DNA of 41,123 nt from Roseburia porci (GCF_009695765.1 NZ_VUNI01000025.1:1-41123); one strand, 5' to 3'. Positions 1 to 8,177 are shown, numbered from the stretch's first letter. The notes: generated from the sequence alone by a model not told the origin. A program made the numbers and translations.

Positions 1-230
1 GGGATGGACGGACCACTGGTGTATCTGTTGTCGACCAACGGCATGGCAGAGTAGCCAAGTCCGGAAGGGATAAACGCTGAAGGCATCTAAGCGTGAAGCC
101 CCCCTCAAGATGAGATATCCCTTCCCAAGAGGAAGTAAGACCCCTTGAAGACTACAAGGTAGATAGGGCAGAGGTGGAAGTGTGGCAACACATGGAGCTG
201 ACTGTTACTAATAGGTCGAGGGCTTGACCA
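1..230 (+). rRNA. 23S ribosomal RNA, 3' end (partial)
   Basis: The first 230 bases match the conserved 3' end of bacterial 23S rRNA (the domain VI region, with the GTAGCCAAG and AAGGCATCTAAGC blocks, closing near GGGCTTGACCA). The 5' part lies outside the window. No 5S rRNA gene follows; the tRNA-Asn gene begins about 50 bases later. Confidence 0.95.
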
Positions 231-281
231 ATAAGACGGATGATCTGTATGAAGTTTTGAAGGTATAACCTTCTGAAATAT

Positions 282-353
282 TCCTCGATAGCTCAATGGT
301 AGAGCACTCGGCTGTTAACCGAGTTGTTGTAGGTTCGAGCCCTACTCGGGGAG
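282..353 (+). tRNA. tRNA-Asn (GTT)
   Basis: Cloverleaf with acceptor TCCTCGA/TCGGGGA and anticodon GTT at 314-316. The 3' CCA is not encoded. First tRNA after the 23S gene. Confidence 0.97.
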
Positions 354-375
354 TTTTCTTTCGAAAGAAAGATAT

Positions 376-447
376 GGCTCCATGGTCAAGCGGTTAAGAC
401 ATCGCCCTTTCACGGCGGTAACACGGGTTCGATTCCCGTTGGAGTCA
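376..447 (+). tRNA. tRNA-Glu (TTC)
   Basis: Acceptor GGCTCCA/TGGAGTC with one G-T pair; anticodon TTC at 409-411; normal T arm. No encoded CCA. Confidence 0.97.
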
Positions 448-488
448 CTAGCTTTTTGAGCAGGTTTTCTGAGCAAATAGTTACATAT

Positions 489-561
489 GCCGATGTGGCT
501 CAATTGGCAGAGCAGCTGATTTGTAATCAGCAGGTTATCGGTTCGAGTCCGATCATCGGCT
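489..561 (+). tRNA. tRNA-Thr (TGT)
   Basis: Acceptor GCCGATG/CATCGGC; anticodon TGT at 522-524; discriminator T at 561. No encoded CCA. Confidence 0.97.
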
Positions 562-570
562 TATATTTAT

Positions 571-644
571 GGACCATTAGCTCAGTTGGTTAGAGCAACC
601 GGCTCATAACCGGTCGGTCCTGGGTTCGAGTCCCCGATGGTCCA
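571..644 (+). tRNA. tRNA with CAT anticodon (elongator Met, or Ile2)
   Basis: Acceptor GGACCAT/ATGGTCC; anticodon CAT at 605-607. The 1-72 pair is a normal G-C, so it is not the initiator. Elongator Met is the default call, but a lysidine-modified tRNA-Ile2 has the same gene anticodon and cannot be excluded by eye. Confidence 0.9.
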
Positions 645-675
645 CTAGTTATACAAAAGCTGTTATATGGAATAT

Positions 676-749
676 GGCCTAATGGCTCAGTTGGTTAGAG
701 CGCCGCCCTGTCACGGCGGAGGTCGCGGGTTCGAGTCCCGCTTGGGTCG
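676..749 (+). tRNA. tRNA-Asp (GTC)
   Basis: Acceptor GGCCTAA/TTGGGTC with wobble pairs; anticodon GTC at 710-712; discriminator G at 749. Confidence 0.97.
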
Positions 750-752
750 CTT

Positions 753-816
753 AGTGAGTTGAATAATGACATTATAAATATGTCATGACCCAGATGTATC
801 ATTCGTAACACTCACT
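753..816 (+). other. Nested stem-loop in the tRNA spacer
   Basis: Outer arms AGTGAGT (753-759) and ACTCACT (810-816) enclose a second perfect stem, ATGACAT (766-772) with ATGTCAT (780-786). It lies between tRNA-Asp and tRNA-Val, where a double-stranded RNase processing site would be plausible (inference). Confidence 0.5.
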
Positions 817-829
817 ATATGTTATTTAT

Positions 830-902
830 GGGATCTTAGCTCAGCTGGGAGAGCATCTGCCTTACAAGCAGAGGGTCACAGGTTCGAGCCCTGTAGGTCC
901 CA
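830..902 (+). tRNA. tRNA-Val (TAC)
   Basis: Acceptor GGGATCT/AGGTCCC; anticodon TAC at 863-865; discriminator A at 902. Confidence 0.97.
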
Positions 903-923
903 TTTGCAGTGGTTACTGCATAT

Positions 924-1007
924 GCCGGCGTGGCGGAACTGGCAGACGCGCAGGACTTAAAATCCTGTTGTGGTGACACAGTACCGGTTCGATTCCGGTC
1001 GCCGGCA
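924..1007 (+). tRNA. tRNA-Leu (TAA)
   Basis: Class II tRNA with a long variable arm. Acceptor GCCGGCG/CGCCGGC; anticodon TAA at 958-960. No encoded CCA. Confidence 0.97.
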
Positions 1008-1038
1008 TTGTAATCTGATTGATTACATAATTTAAGAT

Positions 1039-1112
1039 GTGCGTGTAGCTCAGCTGGATAGAGCACTTGGCTACGGACCAAGGTGTCGGGAGTTCGAATC
1101 TTCTCACGCACG
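1039..1112 (+). tRNA. tRNA-Arg (ACG)
   Basis: Acceptor GTGCGTG/CACGCAC; anticodon ACG at 1073-1075 (read as ICG after deamination); discriminator G at 1112. Last tRNA of the rRNA-linked cluster. Confidence 0.97.
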
Positions 1113-1114
1113 TT

Positions 1115-1144
1115 TCCCTCATAAGTAATTATGAGGGATTTTTT
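1115..1144 (+). terminator. Intrinsic terminator of the rRNA/tRNA operon
   Basis: Ten-base perfect stem TCCCTCATAA (1115-1124) with TTATGAGGGA (1129-1138), four-base loop, then a run of six T. It starts three bases after tRNA-Arg. Confidence 0.92.
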
Positions 1145-1190
1145 AGTTTATGATAAAAAGAGTTCGTGGATTCAAAATAAATAATTCGGC

Positions 1191-1219
1191 TTTCCTGTTT
1201 GGAAGTATCGTATTATAAT
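1191..1219 (+). promoter_or_regulatory. Candidate promoter of the CRP-domain gene
   Basis: A perfect TATAAT lies at 1214-1219, with a weak -35 (TTTCCT, 1191-1196) at 17 bases spacing. It is the only good -10 between the tRNA terminator and the start at 1269. Confidence 0.4.
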
Positions 1220-1268
1220 AGACAATATAGCCACAATAATTGAAAATTAATTAGGGGGATAAGGGACG

Positions 1269-3308
1269 ATGGAAACAATGAAACTTCAAAAAGGAGATTA
1301 CCTGATTCATTGTGGAGATGAGATGAAACAGATACACATTGTTGTCAGTGGATCTATGAGAATGGAATCTGCACATGATCGTTTTTTAGTACCAAATGGC
1401 AGTATTATCGGTTTACTGGAATGCTCAGGTATGGCATATAATTGTGATTATTATGCCGAGGAAGATTCGATTATTGTGGCATATCCATTTCAGAGCATTG
1501 ACGATTTTAAGCAGATCTTTGAAGAAAATCAGGAATATGCATTTGCATTTTTCCATAGCGCAATTGTAGAATGCATGCAATTGATCGAACGTTATCTGAC
1601 GTTGGCTGCATGGTTGAGGAAGCATGGTAAAACCCCAACGGAAGATATCGAAGTGTGGGAGGTTCTTTATTACAAATCTCTACAGGAGAAAGATACGAAT
1701 TTATTATCTGAGATGTATGGAAAAGACAATAATCTGTGTATTGGTGAGATTCTCAGAGCATCTGATTTCATGTCGAGAGTGATTGATGGAATTAATGAGA
1801 TGCTCGATAACGCAGAATGCAGTCTGGAAGAGGTATTTGGAGAGGGAACTGTGGAGAAAGCACAGGCTGAAACTAATGCTTGTGAGGAGAACGTTACGGA
1901 ACCGGAAATTCAGGAACAGACAGTGAATGCAGAGGAAGAGGAACAGGGAGTTGATTGTCTGCAGACAATCCTTCGGTATGCCAGACAAAATGAAAAAGAT
2001 ATTGAACTCATACGGGAAAAGATTGCAGAGTTTCGGAATCTCCCAGATATTTATTCGACGGATGATGATGTACGTCGTTTAAGAAGAGAACTGACAGCGA
2101 TTTTCTTCCAGATATATGAGAAGGTATTTTTCCGCGCAGCGGAAGAGGGGAAACCATTAGATGAGATTATTCAGATGTTTCTGAATTTTGGATTTATGGA
2201 TGTAAAACTGGCTGGAGCAGAGAACGCAGATGCATTATATGGTCTTACCGAGCATTTACAGCTGTGCAATTCCAACCATGTTTATACAATTTATGAGTGG
2301 CTGCTTGCAGTATATGAAGGAAGAAAAGAGCCTTCCAGAAATGAATTCGACATGGATTACAATCAGTATCTGAGAGATCAGATGAAGAGCGGAAACATCC
2401 GAAAAGAAGAGCTTGCAGCATTGTCGGATGATCTGGAAGAGAAAGTCAAATTTGAGATCCGCAATATGTTCCAGAGCACAAACCGTGCAACATACGGACG
2501 TTATGCAACATATTGTCCAATTTTAAGAAAAGAAGATCTGACAACTTCGGTCACAACGCTTCTGACCACCGTGGCAAAGATCGATGAAGCATTGAAACAT
2601 GTGACGGACATTGATTATTCCTGCTTTTATCGTTCTATGTATGTGGCGGATCCGGCACACAATCTGCCAAAACAGGAAGTGAAGTATGAACTTTTCCCGG
2701 ATGTTATCCTTATGCCAAACTGTGGATGTAAGGCCATGATGTGGCAGGAGGCTGCAGGAGCAAGAGGAGAATTCCCGGCAAGATTTATGCTTCCAATATT
2801 TAATACCGGAAGCGTCGAGGATATGATTCTGGAATGCTGCGGGCGTTTCCGTTGGGAGATGTGCCGTAGAATTCAGGGAATGCGTTGGAATGATATCCGT
2901 GAGAATTCACTTACCGCAGAATATTGTGATTATCTGCAGTTTTATCGGAAAAACCATAGTCTGACAGCGGAAGCAAGAGAGAAGATCAAGGGATCAATTG
3001 TAAAAGCGAAAAACAATTTCCGGGAAGTATTTGTTGCTGATTATGTGGCATGGATTAAATATGAATCCCAGGGAAGTGTGCGCTTGAACAAAGTAGCCCG
3101 TGATATTGTATTCCGCTATTGCCCGTTCTCAAAGAATATCAGGAATAAGCTGAAGGAAAGTCCAATGTATCGGGATATGATTGGTAAATTCGAGATCTTA
3201 AACGACCGTGAAGTAAAGAAAGTTCAGAATGCGTTTGCCAAGTATGAGAAGTCTGGTGGAGAGTTATTACCGGAAATGGATGAATATTTAAGTTATTTTG
3301 AATTATAA
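1269..3308 (+). CDS. Cyclic-nucleotide-binding-domain protein, large, function unknown
   Basis: A 679-residue protein. Residues 1-120 look like the beta-roll of the CRP/FNR cyclic-nucleotide-binding family (start MKLQKGDYLIHCGDEMKQIH, then a VVSGSM turn). I see no helix-turn-helix, so it is not an ordinary CRP regulator. Residues 190-235 are Glu-rich and probably a flexible linker. The rest is predicted largely helical, with a Cys-rich patch around 500-555 (NCGCKAMMWQ and LECCGRFRWEMCRR) that might bind metal (inference). The ATG follows AGGGGG and AAGGGA stretches. It is a single gene between terminators. Proteins of this layout are known to me only as hypothetical. The ligand and role are unknown. 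Confidence 0.85.
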   Translation: METMKLQKGDYLIHCGDEMKQIHIVVSGSMRMESAHDRFLVPNGSIIGLLECSGMAYNCDYYAEEDSIIVAYPFQSIDDFKQIFEENQEYAFAFFHSAIVECMQLIERYLTLAAWLRKHGKTPTEDIEVWEVLYYKSLQEKDTNLLSEMYGKDNNLCIGEILRASDFMSRVIDGINEMLDNAECSLEEVFGEGTVEKAQAETNACEENVTEPEIQEQTVNAEEEEQGVDCLQTILRYARQNEKDIELIREKIAEFRNLPDIYSTDDDVRRLRRELTAIFFQIYEKVFFRAAEEGKPLDEIIQMFLNFGFMDVKLAGAENADALYGLTEHLQLCNSNHVYTIYEWLLAVYEGRKEPSRNEFDMDYNQYLRDQMKSGNIRKEELAALSDDLEEKVKFEIRNMFQSTNRATYGRYATYCPILRKEDLTTSVTTLLTTVAKIDEALKHVTDIDYSCFYRSMYVADPAHNLPKQEVKYELFPDVILMPNCGCKAMMWQEAAGARGEFPARFMLPIFNTGSVEDMILECCGRFRWEMCRRIQGMRWNDIRENSLTAEYCDYLQFYRKNHSLTAEAREKIKGSIVKAKNNFREVFVADYVAWIKYESQGSVRLNKVARDIVFRYCPFSKNIRNKLKESPMYRDMIGKFEILNDREVKKVQNAFAKYEKSGGELLPEMDEYLSYFEL

Positions 3309-3352
3309 ATATTCATACGACAATAACTGTTTTTGTTACATATTGAGCAAGA

Positions 3353-3382
3353 AAAAAAGACCCAAGGGATTGGGTCTTTTTT
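3353..3382 (+). terminator. Intrinsic terminator
   Basis: Stem GACCCAA (3359-3365) with TTGGGTC (3370-3376), loop GGGA, A-run before and six T after. It ends the CRP-domain gene and could work on both strands. Confidence 0.9.
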
Positions 3383-3417
3383 GAGGGGAGTATAAATAAT
3401 TAATAAGGGGTATAACA

Positions 3418-3441
3418 TAGAAAAGACATATGTCTTTTCTA
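3418..3441. promoter_or_regulatory. 24-bp perfect palindrome
   Basis: Half-site TAGAAAAGACAT is followed directly by its exact reverse complement. No T-run follows, so it is not a terminator. It lies in a gene-free stretch (3383-3591) upstream of the small Asn/Gln-rich gene. A dimeric repressor site or a cruciform are possible readings. Confidence 0.45.
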
Positions 3442-3489
3442 GTGACTAATTATAACGGAACAAAAATAAAATTGCAATGCTTAATTCAT

Positions 3490-3518
3490 GAATATTTTAT
3501 GAAGATTTTCAAATACTA
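3490..3518 (+). promoter_or_regulatory. Candidate forespore (sigma-G/F-like) promoter
   Basis: GAATA (3490-3494) and AATACTA (3512-3518) are 17 bases apart and match the sigma-G pattern (GnATR, 17-18 bases, CATnnTA) at all but one defined position. It lies about 75 bases before the ATG of a SASP-like small gene. The assignment is by eye only. Confidence 0.35.
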
Positions 3519-3541
3519 TTTCTGCAGTTAATCAACAGAAC

Positions 3542-3570
3542 CGTTTCCAGACAAGGGTTTGATGGAAACG
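3542..3570 (+). promoter_or_regulatory. Leader stem-loop before the Asn/Gln-rich gene
   Basis: Eight-base perfect arms CGTTTCCA (3542-3549) and TGGAAACG (3563-3570) with a 13-base loop, ending 7 bases before the AGGAGG ribosome site. It would form in the mRNA leader and could stabilise it or control translation. Confidence 0.45.
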
Positions 3571-3591
3571 CGAATTCAGGAGGTAAATAAA

Positions 3592-3768
3592 ATGGCTAGA
3601 AATAAGAACACAAACAGCACAAATAGTACAAACAGAAATCAGAACAGTTTCGACAAGAGCGAATCAGAACAGAACAGCTACAATCAGAACCAGAATAAGG
3701 TTGAGAATCGTTCCGGAAAGAATAGTTCTTCTCAGAACAAAAAAGTTTCTGACCAGTATGAGGACTAG
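3592..3768 (+). CDS. Small Asn/Gln/Ser-rich protein (possible SASP-like)
   Basis: A 58-residue, highly hydrophilic, low-complexity protein (MARNKNTNSTNSTNRNQNS...) with no membrane segment and no Cys. I take the ATG at 3592 because AGGAGG sits 8 bases before it; an earlier in-frame ATG at 3559 lies inside the leader hairpin. Its composition recalls the Asn/Gln-rich gamma-type small acid-soluble spore proteins, and a sigma-G-like promoter lies upstream, so a forespore or spore-coat role is possible. This is inference from composition; I do not recognise the family. Confidence 0.7.
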   Translation: MARNKNTNSTNSTNRNQNSFDKSESEQNSYNQNQNKVENRSGKNSSSQNKKVSDQYED

Positions 3769-3798
3769 CTTCTAATTTTACAAAACTGCATATAATAC

Positions 3799-3841
3799 AA
3801 AAAAACAGATTATAAAGCATGTCTTTATAGTCTGTTTTTTT
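3799..3841 (+). terminator. Intrinsic terminator (bidirectional)
   Basis: Arms AAACAGATTATAAAG and CTTTATAGTCTGTTT pair over 15 bases with one G-T, loop CATGT, with an A-run before and a T-run after. It separates the small gene from the rhodanese gene. Confidence 0.88.
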
Positions 3842-3852
3842 GTGAGGGCGCT

Positions 3853-4167
3853 ATGACTTTTGAAACTCTTTATGCAAAAGATCTGATGAACACACAAAGA
3901 GAGGAAAATGCACTTGTGATCGACATTCGGAGCAGAGAAGAATATTACAAAGGGCACTGGACAGGGGCGATTGTCTATCCTTATGAGGAAACGGACAGCT
4001 GGGGGCGCAATCTGCCATATCGCAGAACACTGATCCTTTACTGTGATCATGGAGGAACCAGCATGCAGGCGGCCAGAAAACTGGGAAGAAAAGGATATCG
4101 TGTGTATACCGTGATCGGAGGGTACGAAGCAATAAAAAAAATCCAAGAAAACTATTTCAAAAATTAG
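3853..4167 (+). CDS. Single-domain rhodanese-like protein
   Basis: A 104-residue cytoplasmic protein filling one rhodanese fold. Visible features are the VIDIRSREEY element (residues 22-31), the GHWTGAI element (34-40), and the active-site loop CDHGGTS with catalytic Cys64, followed by the helix AARKLGRKGY and the closing VIGGYEA. Rhodaneses carry sulfur as a cysteine persulfide; the acceptor is unknown. The ATG has GAGGG about 6 bases upstream, and the gene follows a terminator closely, so it is transcribed separately from the gene before it. It precedes the methyltransferase gene by 60 bases. A thiosulfate sulfurtransferase or persulfide carrier are both possible. Confidence 0.88.
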   Translation: MTFETLYAKDLMNTQREENALVIDIRSREEYYKGHWTGAIVYPYEETDSWGRNLPYRRTLILYCDHGGTSMQAARKLGRKGYRVYTVIGGYEAIKKIQENYFKN

Positions 4168-4227
4168 CATTCTGTGTAACAATATATATATCAAAAATAC
4201 TAGAAGAACAAATAGAAAGAGATATAT

Positions 4228-5376
4228 ATGAAAACATACGAATTGGTTGTTCCATGTCATTTTGGACTGGAAGCAGTTACAAAAAGAGAAATTTATGATC
4301 TTGGATATGAGATCGTCCGCGTAGAGGATGGTCGTATCACATTTGAAGGTGATGAAGAGGCAATCTGCCGGGCAAATATATTTTTAAGAACAGCAGAGCG
4401 TGTATTGCTTCAGGTTGGAAGATTTCATGCAACAACATTTGACGAACTGTTTGAAGGCATCAAAGCACTTCCATGGGAGAACTATATTCCAAAGGACGGA
4501 AAGTTCTGGGTGACCAAGGCGTCTTCCATTAAAAGTAAACTGTTCAGTCCGTCTGATATTCAGTCGATTGCGAAAAAGGCAATGGTTGAGAGATTGAAAC
4601 AGTATTATGATGTGAACTGGTTTGAAGAGACAGGAGCATCTTATCCGGTGCGCATTTTTCTTTTGAAGGATGAGGTCATGGTCACTTTGGACACTTCCGG
4701 GGATTCTCTGCATAAGAGAGGGTATCGTCTGCTGACGAGTAAAGCACCGCTTACGGAGACTCTTGCTGCAGCGCTGATTATGCTTACACCATGGCATAAG
4801 GATCGCATTCTGGTTGATCCTTTCTGTGGAAGTGGAACGTTTCCGATCGAAGCTGCAATGATTGCAGCGAATATCGCACCGGGAATGAACCGTTCATTTA
4901 CAGCAGAGAACTGGACAAACCTTATACCAAAACAGCTTTGGTATGATACGGTAGAAGAGGCGCAGGATATGATCGATACCGACATTGAAACCGATATCCA
5001 GGGATATGATCTGGATGGCGATGTTGTAAAGGCAGCACGGGAAAATGCGAAACGTGCCGGTGTTGAGCAGCTGATCCATTTTCAGCAGAGACCGGTGGCA
5101 GAGCTGCATCACCCAAAGAAATATGGATTTATCATCACCAATCCGCCATATGGAGAGAGACTGGAGGATAAAGCGGATCTTCCAGAATTGTACACACAGA
5201 TCGGGGAAGTATATAACGCGCTGGATTCCTGGTCATTATATATGATCACAAGCTATGAGGAGGCAGAACGTTATATTGGAAGAAAAGCGGACAAGAACCG
5301 CAAGATCTATAATGGTATGCTGAAGACATATTTCTATCAGTTTATGGGGCCAAAGCCTCCAAAACGCAAACAGTAA
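4228..5376 (+). CDS. rlmL: THUMP-domain class I SAM-dependent RNA methyltransferase (RlmL/YpsC family)
   Basis: A 382-residue protein. Residues 1-55 are a ferredoxin-like domain and about 60-160 a THUMP RNA-binding domain. The rest is a Rossmann methyltransferase with the SAM loop DPFCGSGT (197-204) and catalytic motif NPPY (305-308), typical of N2-guanine methylation. The length matches Bacillus subtilis YpsC (about 385), the counterpart of the RlmL half of E. coli RlmKL, which makes m2G2445 in 23S rRNA. The second (RlmK) domain is absent, as in Firmicutes. The protease gene starts 15 bases after the stop, so the two are probably co-transcribed. The substrate base is inferred from the family. 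Confidence 0.9.
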   Translation: MKTYELVVPCHFGLEAVTKREIYDLGYEIVRVEDGRITFEGDEEAICRANIFLRTAERVLLQVGRFHATTFDELFEGIKALPWENYIPKDGKFWVTKASSIKSKLFSPSDIQSIAKKAMVERLKQYYDVNWFEETGASYPVRIFLLKDEVMVTLDTSGDSLHKRGYRLLTSKAPLTETLAAALIMLTPWHKDRILVDPFCGSGTFPIEAAMIAANIAPGMNRSFTAENWTNLIPKQLWYDTVEEAQDMIDTDIETDIQGYDLDGDVVKAARENAKRAGVEQLIHFQQRPVAELHHPKKYGFIITNPPYGERLEDKADLPELYTQIGEVYNALDSWSLYMITSYEEAERYIGRKADKNRKIYNGMLKTYFYQFMGPKPPKRKQ

Positions 5377-5391
5377 AATCAGAGGGAACAT

Positions 5392-7101
5392 ATGAAATAT
5401 TCAAAAAGATATATTGCATTTACGATTGTTCTGGTAATCGTCTTTTTGTTCAAATTTAATACATTCGGAAAGGATTATGCAGAGGTTGGCGTATTCCGTG
5501 GCGGGAATCTCGATACAAAAGTCTGGAATGAACTTGTTGCAAATGACGTAAACAGCGGACAGTTAAAGCTTGTAATCGATAACAAAGAATATGACAGTGT
5601 AAATCATAATTTTTATATGGATGTAAACCGTAATATTATGGTTCCGGTAAAGATGCTCAGAGATGCATTGAATTGCAGTTCTCACATGTATAATGACAGC
5701 CAGCTTTTAGTTGAGAAGCATAACCTTTCTGTAACTTTTGATCTAGATCAGTTGAAGGCGAATGTAAATGGAGAAGTGGTAGATGTATCATCGACGCTGG
5801 TAAAAGATCAAGATGATTATTATATCAGTTTAAATGATCTTTCCGATCTTCTTGGATATAACTGCAGTTATGATATTGCATCGAATACATTGACAACCGT
5901 GGATTCATCAGAGAGTGCAAGCATTACACCGGCCAAATATGATCTGCGCACAAAATCCCGGGTTTCGGATGTACGTAACCAGGGAACTTATGGAACCTGT
6001 TGGGGATTTGCTGCGATCAGTGCGCTGGAATCTTCATTATTACCGGAAGAAAAGACAAGTTTTTCCGTGGATCATATGACGATGAGCAATTCTTTCAATG
6101 TTAACCAGTATGATGGTGGAGAATATACCATGGGTATGGCGTATCTTGCAGCATGGCAGGGACCGGTTTACGAAGCGGACGATCCATATGGGGATGACTA
6201 TTCCGATGCATCGCTGCAGCCGGTGAAACATGTTCAGGAGATGCAGATCATTGATGGTAAGGATTATGAAGCCATCAAGGCTGCAGTTTTCAAATATGGA
6301 GGTGTTCAGACCTCTTTATACAGTACGCTGAAAAGTTCCCAGAGCAAATCCAGCTTTTACAATCGTGATACCAACTCCTACTGTTATATTGGTACGGAAA
6401 AACCAAACCATGATGTTGTGATCGTTGGATGGGATGATAACTATTCCAAGGATAATTTTGCTGTGCCGCTGGAAGGGGATGGCGCATTTATCTGTCAGAA
6501 CAGCTGGGGAACCAATTTTGGTGACAACGGATTTTTCTATGTATCATATTATGATACCAATATTGGTACGCACAACGTGGTATATACCAAAGTAGAAGAT
6601 ACAGATAATTATGATCATATTTACCAGAGTGATCTCTGCGGATGGGTAGGTCAGCTGGGATATGAAAAAGACCAGATTTTTGGAGCAAATGTTTATTCGG
6701 CAAATGGAGATGAATCTGTCCGTGCCGCCGGATTTTATGCGACAGGTTCCGATACGGAATATAAAGTTTATATGGTTCCGAATTTTACGGATGAATCTTC
6801 TTTTGTAAATATGCAGGAGGTTGCGTCCGGAACACTCGATCAGGCAGGGTATTACACAATAGATTTTGATACACCGTTTGAGGTGTCAAAAGGTGAGCGT
6901 TATGCGGTGGTCGTATATGTGAAAACACCGGAATCCGAGCATCCGATGGCAATCGAATACGACACCGGAGATCCTTCACTGGCAACAGTGGATCTGGACG
7001 ATGGAGAAGGGTATATCAGTTACAATGGTGCCCAGTTTACCAATGTAAAAACAAAGCAGAACTGTAATCTGTGTATCAAAGCATATTCAGATGACAGATA
7101 G
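5392..7101 (+). CDS. Surface C1-family (papain-like) cysteine protease with lectin-like C-terminal domain
   Basis: A 569-residue exported protein. Residues 7-20 are a hydrophobic signal or anchor segment after a basic start. Residues about 57-165 resemble the copper-amine-oxidase N-terminal-like domain often found on Clostridia surface proteins. Residues 182-395 are the papain fold with Gln197, catalytic Cys203 (GTCWGFAAIS), His340 (KPNHDVVIVGWDD) and Asn370 (CQNSWGTNFG). Residues about 405-565 form the lectin-like beta domain seen after C1 proteases in gut Firmicutes. There is no sortase motif, so it is held by the N-terminal segment or released. The amidase gene follows at 17 bases, which suggests joint work at the cell surface. 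The substrate is unknown. Confidence 0.9.
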   Translation: MKYSKRYIAFTIVLVIVFLFKFNTFGKDYAEVGVFRGGNLDTKVWNELVANDVNSGQLKLVIDNKEYDSVNHNFYMDVNRNIMVPVKMLRDALNCSSHMYNDSQLLVEKHNLSVTFDLDQLKANVNGEVVDVSSTLVKDQDDYYISLNDLSDLLGYNCSYDIASNTLTTVDSSESASITPAKYDLRTKSRVSDVRNQGTYGTCWGFAAISALESSLLPEEKTSFSVDHMTMSNSFNVNQYDGGEYTMGMAYLAAWQGPVYEADDPYGDDYSDASLQPVKHVQEMQIIDGKDYEAIKAAVFKYGGVQTSLYSTLKSSQSKSSFYNRDTNSYCYIGTEKPNHDVVIVGWDDNYSKDNFAVPLEGDGAFICQNSWGTNFGDNGFFYVSYYDTNIGTHNVVYTKVEDTDNYDHIYQSDLCGWVGQLGYEKDQIFGANVYSANGDESVRAAGFYATGSDTEYKVYMVPNFTDESSFVNMQEVASGTLDQAGYYTIDFDTPFEVSKGERYAVVVYVKTPESEHPMAIEYDTGDPSLATVDLDDGEGYISYNGAQFTNVKTKQNCNLCIKAYSDDR

Positions 7102-7117
7102 ATGATTTTGACAGAGT

Positions 7118-8176
7118 ATGGATAAAAAAGTATTAAAAGCAGTGACTGTATTTCTTGGAATCCTGACCATACTTGTCTGTGTTACGTTTCCGTTTTTCCC
7201 AAAGCTGCATACCTATGCAGTGGCAGCGCGTGAGGCAAGGGAGACAGCAAGAGCGAACGAACACATTACGATAAAACGTCAGGACCCGGAAAAGGTCGTA
7301 GAAGCAGATAACAGTATGTCTGCACAATTAAAAATTGAATTGCCACAAGGACTGACAGAGCAGGATATTTCTTTTGAGAATGATTACCTCGATCAGACGA
7401 TATATATCCGTTTTCCAAACGGAGTGGATGATTATTTCGCAGATTACAGTATGAGTGGAAGCAGTGATCACATCGCAGGGATCTCATATTACAAAGAGAA
7501 TGGGGACGGTGTTATCATGATGGAACTCGATCAGGTATGCGAACTGCAGGATACGGTGGATTCCGGATATCTTTATGTTAATTTTATTGATCCACATGAG
7601 ATCTATGATAAGGTTGTTGTCATTGATGCAGGACATGGCGCGAAGGCCGTTGGTGCAGTAAAACAGGGAATCTATGAGAAAGATATCGACCTGGCAATCG
7701 TATTGGAACTGAAAAAGATCCTCGATGCCGATACAGAGGATAATATTGGTGTTTACTATACGAGAACCGATGACAGCGATCCTTCTCTGGAAAAACGTGT
7801 CCAGCTTGCAAATAAAGCCAAAGCGGACCTGTTTATCAGTGTTCACAATAATTCGTCTGCAAGTGGAAAGATGACAGGCATGAATGGCACACAGGTTCTT
7901 TACAGTGAAAGTGATGATTCGGAACTCTCCAGCCAGCGTCTTGCACAGATTTGTCTGGATTATGTTTCATCCGCTTTTGAAAGTACAAGCATCGGTCTGC
8001 TTCCTGGCGATGATATCTATATTATCCGGTCAAGCGAAGTTCCGGTCGCTTTGGTGGAAGTTGGCTTTATGACGAACGCGGACGAACTGGCAAAATTGAA
8101 TTCCCAGGAGTATCAGGCAAAAGCCGCAGAAGGCATTTATGAGGCAATCAAACAGGCATTTGAGGAAGGATATTAA
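7118..8176 (+). CDS. N-acetylmuramoyl-L-alanine amidase (Amidase_3), membrane-anchored
   Basis: A 352-residue protein. Residues 8-28 are an N-terminal membrane or signal segment; residues about 60-160 form a domain I do not recognise; residues 165-350 are the zinc amidase domain. Zinc ligands are His173 (DAGHG), Glu187 (GIYEKDIDL) and His243 (SVHNN), and the catalytic Glu is Glu314 (VEVGFMTN). The enzyme cuts the bond between muramic acid and L-alanine in peptidoglycan, outside the membrane. No cell-wall-binding repeats are present. The rdgB start codon comes one base after the stop, so the genes share a transcript. A CwlD-like or daughter-cell separation role is possible but undecided. Confidence 0.9.
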   Translation: MDKKVLKAVTVFLGILTILVCVTFPFFPKLHTYAVAAREARETARANEHITIKRQDPEKVVEADNSMSAQLKIELPQGLTEQDISFENDYLDQTIYIRFPNGVDDYFADYSMSGSSDHIAGISYYKENGDGVIMMELDQVCELQDTVDSGYLYVNFIDPHEIYDKVVVIDAGHGAKAVGAVKQGIYEKDIDLAIVLELKKILDADTEDNIGVYYTRTDDSDPSLEKRVQLANKAKADLFISVHNNSSASGKMTGMNGTQVLYSESDDSELSSQRLAQICLDYVSSAFESTSIGLLPGDDIYIIRSSEVPVALVEVGFMTNADELAKLNSQEYQAKAAEGIYEAIKQAFEEGY

Positions 8177-8177
8177 A

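Noticed and set aside
836-1122. Minus-strand reading frames across the tRNA genes (also 8880-9679)
   Set aside because: They are antisense translations of tRNA genes; such frames are known false annotations.
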